Shown here: positions 59,709 through 64,000 of the stretch, piece by piece
Numbering within the stretch: the first letter of the stretch is position 1
Layout: each line of letters begins with the position of its first letter
Assembly: GCA_019722365.1 (NCBI GenBank)
Contig: JADFUC010000882.1
Coordinates: 1-64,000 of the forward strand
Direction: 5' to 3'
From: Lithospermum erythrorhizon
Lineage: Eukaryota > Streptophyta > Magnoliopsida > Boraginales > Boraginaceae
DNA: 64,000 nt
Notes under the pieces: generated by a model
What the model was told of the DNA's origin: nothing
The model's database searches: none
What the model saw: the letters and a program-made list of their open reading frames with translations, nothing else
Made by a program: the position numbers and the translations under genes

Positions 59709-59720
59709 TGGTATTAGACC
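59709..59720 (+). other. Primer-binding site of copia D
   Basis: TGGTATTAGACC differs from the initiator-Met-type TGGTATCAGAGC by two bases and lies directly after the LTR end. Confidence 0.6.
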
Positions 59721-59899
59721 ATCATACGTCCTTCTCGCATCATAAGCTCAAATTCTCATCTCTTCTTTTTTTATTCTACATAATATCAACTGGTAACACT
59801 GCATTGACCCTTCCCATTGTGGTTCCAAACACCTTGAATGTCTGGAATTTTGTATCCACTGAACTCACGTTTGACACATTCCTCACTTGAAGAAGAGTG

Positions 59900-60760
59900 T
59901 TTGCTCAATTGTTGAAAACACACAAGATGTTGGGTATTGTTGATGGCAAAATAAAATGTCCAACCACTACTCATGCTCAACACTCAATCTGGAAAGAGTG
60001 AAATGAATTGATCCAATGTTGGATCAAGTATTAGAGACCTTCTTAAACTATGACTCAGACTCTGCACTGACTTCATGGGCTACTCTTAAGCAGTTGTATC
60101 TATAACATGCAACCTCTACTAAAATGCGTCTAAGATCAAAGTTTCAGAACTTTAAAAAGAGTACCTTATCCATGAATGACTATCTTCAGAAGATTCATTC
60201 CATCTTCTCTGCTCTCAAAGTTGTTGGTGAGCCTTACACAGATGTCGATTTAGTGGCTCAAACATTGTTAGGCTTACCAAGAGAGTACAATCCTTTTGTG
60301 ACTGTCATGAATGCCCATCGACCATATCCAGCATTCAAGGAGATTCGTCCATTGCTTCTCAGTGAAGAAGACACAACCCTTTTTTGACACTCCTCCTGCA
60401 ACATATATTGGTTCTCATCAATTGTTGTATTCTGCATCTTTTTATTGCACTAACAAAGGCCAATTTCGATTAAAAAACAAACCTTCCACTTTCAGAAATG
60501 GCCGACCTCAAGGATCTTATCAAGCTCGGTCTAATGCTACTGATATTTTGGGAGCAAAACCTGAAGTGGCTTCGAAGAAAGATATCAAATGTCAGATATG
60601 TGGCAAATTCAATCATGAAGCCTTTGAATGTCGGAAGAGGTTTGATCATGCCTTCACAGCTCCTCAGTTGCACAATTCCCTGGCTGCAATGCAAATCAAT
60701 GAAAACACTTCCACCACATGGTTTCTGTTGAGTTTCAAGAATCTAACACCAATCTGATTA
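59900..60760 (+). pseudogene. Copia D gag (UBN2) with CCHC knuckle, frameshifted
   Basis: 60,124-60,387 is open and reads MRLRSKFQNFKKSTLSMNDY, then LQKIHSIFSALKVVGEPYTD and AQTLLGLPREYNPF, the UBN2 gag core. After a frame change the 60,311-60,757 frame holds DIKCQICGKFNHEAFECRKR, a complete CX2CX4HX4C zinc knuckle at about 60,589-60,633. Earlier gag (KTHKMLGIVDGK-like, 59,910-59,960) is in a different frame. It is close to intact but not a single ORF. Confidence 0.85.
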
Positions 60761-63010
60761 TTAACTAAGTCAAAGCAATATAATAGCAACAAACGAAATA
60801 TAGTTTAGTAGAAAATAAGTAAAGCAAAAGCAAGAAAACTTGTGTATGGTTTTGGCCTCGCCTACACCATTAAAGAATAGCTATATTAAAGAACTGAATT
60901 TGAAGTTTATTCTAACAATAAGCTAACTCTAGTGTATGTTGATTAACTTGCACAAAACAATTGTGTCTCTCAACATGAGAACCAGGAACTTATATAAACT
61001 AGAGTATATCCTAATCCTACTCCATGTAGGAAACCAATCCAACTCTAACTCTTCTATGTCGGCTCCTCAATCTCCTAATCTTTGTCGAACCACAGAACTT
61101 CGTCTTGAGAAATTGATCTTGTAGCTCCGTGAATCTCCTCCCTACGTGTCACGAGAGTCAATAATTCTCACCTTCCGGGCTCACGAAGAGGACCATAACT
61201 ATGGCAGCTTTCGAACGTCGATACTTGGACTACACATAGTCTAGCTATCGAACAACACACTTCATGTTTAGATTTGGGCAATGTTGGGTTGAAGCTCAGA
61301 ATTTGAAATTTGAGACGAGGAAAGAGATCAGGCTTCGTCGGGTGATAATGAGTCGTGCAAGCTGATGAAGTGTATAAGATATGAGATTTGATCTCATTTT
61401 AGAGTTTATCAAAATATCCAAAAAATGGAAAGAAAAAGAAAGAAAAAAATTATTTGTTGTTTCAGTTAAGGGTCTAGTAAATTCAAAAATGAATAAATGT
61501 TGATAAATGAACTAGTAGTTTTGTATTTGATATTGAATGATGAAATAAATTAGCAATGTTCTTGATAGTTAAGATGCTTAGATTTAAATATTTCGCCAAG
61601 TTTAGGCTGAGGCCGATATTTCTCACGTTATCTCCCATTACTCGTTACAACCGATAAGGACCTTAGAAGCTTTGTCTTTGCGTCGTGATAGATAGAATCG
61701 GGGATGTATAATTAAGCGCATGATAGAATGTAAGCTTTGTATTTGAGTTGAGGTAACGCTACTGATGTGGCGATGCGAGCAAATAAAAAAATTAAGAGAT
61801 ATCCACTATTGTGAATTGTTTGAATTTGATTAAGTTAGCATATTATGACTGAACAAGGTTGATGAGATATTACTCTTGAGGCAAAGGTGAGTTGAGCTTG
61901 CTCCAACATCATGCAAATCTTTGGACTTTTAGGCGTATTTAGTTCGTTTCTTTTGCAATATGCTTAAATGTGGCTTAAGTGTGGAAGAATTTGATTAGTG
62001 AATATTTTTCATGTATTTTATTAATATTATTGTGCTTAAATTGATATATTTTATGAGCTTTTATTATTTTAAATGATAAATACATGATATTTATTGAATT
62101 TGTATTTTGTAGAATTATTGATTGAATGCTGTGAATTTTCTGATAAATTAAAAAATAAATTAATTGAAAAAATCCGAAATAATTAATAGAAGATGAGTTT
62201 GAACCCGTACTGAAGTAGGTCAAACGACCTTTGATATGTTATAAAAGAGAATCAAAAGACAATTGGACAAAAGCGTGCCTCTGTTCTCTATTCAATTGGC
62301 CGAAAGGCACCACAATTTAATATGTTTAGTTGGATTCATGTGTGGAGTTCACTCGGTGATTGATTCATGAATCAGTTTTTTCGTACTCTTTTAATTATGT
62401 TTTAGTTATGTTTTAATTCAAAAATTTGTTGGGAATTGATGTAATCATGCTTTTGAAGTTTTATATTTATTTATCTTTATTTTTAGTTTATATAATTCTT
62501 GTGTTATTCATTGTGTATAATTTTATCTAAATTATTATTGTTAACATGGCCAATATAGAAAGCATGTCTGAAAATAATGAATAATTGATTAGGTAGTATT
62601 TATATAAAAATATGTAATAACTTAATTGGTTTATGATTATCTTTGTGATTAAGTATTCTTCCCATTATTAAATCATCATGAATAATAATTGTATTTTAGT
62701 TAATTTAGGGATTTAAGTGAATTCGAGCACCGACGGTACCGACTTTAGTGTAATTGAACCCAGATAAGCGAATGTTTAGATTATAAATGTTTAGGCGAAG
62801 CTGCGTTGATGAAATCTTTTCCTGACAAACCAAAAATATATATTTAGTTCTTTTAATTATTAAATACAGTTTATTGATTTGAAATTCAGTGCTGTTTTAA
62901 TTTCCTTCTTAGTATAATTTAAATAGTTTAATCGAATTAAATAATGAGCTTAGGTGATTAAACGCCGCTATATGCTCTGATTAGGTAATGCTTTACTGAG
63001 TTTAAATTAT
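60761..63010. other. About 2.25 kb of unrelated DNA replacing most of copia D pol
   Basis: Protease, integrase and most of RT are missing between the gag knuckle and the RT tail. The sequence here is non-coding: a moderately mixed part (60,780-61,480) and a very AT-rich part (61,500-63,000). I found no terminal repeats that would identify an inserted element, so both deletion with filler and an unrecognised insertion are possible. Confidence 0.55.
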
Positions 63011-63019
63011 AAATTATCA

Positions 63020-63530
63020 TATACAAATGATCTCTTACAGAAGTACAACATGCAACATACTAATGGAGTTTCTACACCTTCTTCACTCAAGTTACCTACT
63101 TTGGCTAATGCAACTACTCTAATGTGAGCTCTTCATGAGTACAGATCTCTTGTTGGTGCCCTGCAGCATTTGTCCATTACTAGACCTGATATCACCTATG
63201 CTGTCAATTCAACATCTCAGTTTACACACAGTCCTACAGAGTTTCATTCAGTTGTTGCTAGGAGAATATTAAGGTATCTAGTTGGAATTCCAATGCAAGG
63301 CTCGAAGATCTACCACTGGCTATTGTCTCTTCTTAGGTCCACTCATCTTCAACCAGCTGATGTTCTCACCAAGCCATTGCCATCTCCTAAGTTTCACACT
63401 GCAATAAACAATTTGTGCCTTAAGAGTATGAAGTCCAACAAACCATTACTGCTCAGACTGGCCGCCAAGATGAGTGTTTTAAATTCAAAGATTGCATACC
63501 AGCTGTTCGAGGAAATAGCGCAATAGATTA
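63020..63530 (+). pseudogene. Copia D RT C-terminus and shortened RNase H
   Basis: Starts near LQKYNMQHTNGVSTPSSLKL (63,037 on), then after a stop [20 protein letters not shown] and [20 protein letters not shown]. The frame runs to [16 protein letters not shown] and passes directly into [20 protein letters not shown], the very end of RNase H. The catalytic part of RNase H, normally about 110 residues between these blocks, is absent without loss of frame. Confidence 0.85.
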
Positions 63531-63539
63531 GCTAGAGGT

Positions 63540-63793
63540 TGTTTAGCTGCTTCCTATTTATCAACTGTTGTATATATCTCTAGTTAGCAAATGTATTCAT
63601 TCAATAGATAATGATCAATATGATCAGATAAAAGTAGTTGCAGATTTCAAATATAATGATCAATATGATCAGATAAAATCAGTTGCAGATTTCAAATTCA
63701 AATGTAATTAAGTTGCCGCTTGTAAACTCTAGCAATCTCATTACCATTTAAAGGTCTCACCATTGTGAGAACCATCTTTCCTGAAAATATTTA
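63540..63793 (+). repeat. Second (3') LTR of copia D
   Basis: Starts TGTTTAGCTGC and ends near ATATTTAG. It contains a 45-bp tandem duplication (63,609-63,653 and 63,654-63,698, starting TAATGATCAATATGATCAGA) that is single in the other LTR. Confidence 0.8.
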
Positions 63794-64000
63794 GTAGTGT
63801 GTCAGGGCTTCAAATCGAGCCATACTCCTAGTACCAAAGCCAAACAAATATCACAAATTCATACCTCATTAAACGTATTGTATATAATATGATATTAATA
63901 TCTCACCATTCAATTTATGTTGGATCATATTTTCCATAAGCGACAAACATTAAAAATTGAGGTTGTGTATAATTTAGTATAGGTTATTTAGTTGATATCT
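63794..64000. other. Right-edge flank, nothing identified
   Basis: AT-rich sequence after the copia D LTR. No ORF or repeat partner seen. Confidence 0.4.

Larger units (their letters stand above)
54981..63793 (+). mobile_element. Ty1/copia element (D) in internal-LTR-internal-LTR arrangement, split by copia C
   Basis: From left to right: 3' tail of an internal region (54,981-55,104, matching 63,430-63,539), first LTR (55,105-55,121 and 59,517 to about 59,707, split by copia C), primer-binding site (59,709-59,720, TGGTATTAGACC), gag (59,900-60,760), about 2.25 kb of unrelated DNA, RT/RNase H tail (about 63,020-63,530), second LTR (63,540 to about 63,793). The gag and RNase H pieces keep long readable frames, so this element is less decayed than the others in the window. 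Confidence 0.75.

Noticed and set aside
1..64000. CRISPR arrays, operons, rRNA or tRNA genes
   Set aside because: No regularly spaced repeats with unique spacers, no clustered intact ORFs, no cloverleaf-like sequence with proper internal promoter boxes was found by eye.

Overview
This is nuclear DNA of a flowering plant. The evidence is spliced genes with GT-AG introns, a 60S ribosomal protein L31 gene with the usual plant promoter motifs (site II and telo-box), Stowaway-type MITEs, and abundant decayed Ty1/copia, Sirevirus-like and LINE retrotransposons. Intact coding sequence is a small fraction of the window. A eudicot is most likely, but the lineage is not resolved. I see no bacterial genes, CRISPR array, rRNA or convincing tRNA.

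Layout. 1-3.65 kb: Sirevirus-like LTR and 3' end. 3.7-7.1 kb: unclassified repeat-like DNA with one weak PPR-like fragment. 7.14-11.5 kb: decayed copia element on + with integrase, RT/RNase H, polypurine tract and 3' LTR. 13.5-14.56 kb: cluster of inverted MITE-like repeats. 14.59-20.6 kb: gene island. It holds RPL31 (+) and, convergent to it, a seven-exon gene for a multi-pass membrane protein (-) that I assembled by joining exons across consensus splice sites. The introns of both genes have been altered by repeats: an exon-derived tandem array in RPL31 and several Stowaway-like MITEs in the membrane gene. 20.665-26.68 kb: copia element (+) with two LTRs, inserted about 70 bp upstream of the membrane gene's start codon.

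27.09-42.10 kb: a LINE (-) bounded by a 12-bp target-site duplication whose copies lie 15 kb apart, because a 9.1-kb Sirevirus-like LTR element (28,880-38,010, -) sits inside it. 42.1-44.97 kb: gene-poor DNA with a possible small ORF and an orphan LTR/primer-binding site. 44.98-51.45 kb: copia element (-) with two LTRs. 52.9-53.3 kb: an intact single-exon gene for a 99-aa plant protein of unknown function. 54.98-63.79 kb: a copia element (+) in an internal-LTR-internal-LTR arrangement. Its first LTR is split by another copia element (55,122-59,510, -) flanked by TTCTAG, and most of its pol region is replaced by about 2.25 kb of unrelated DNA.

Only RPL31 (ribosome) and the two unknown-function genes look functional. 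All retroelement coding regions carry stops and frameshifts. Element and domain limits given as approximate were placed by eye from repeat alignment and protein similarity, not by computation.
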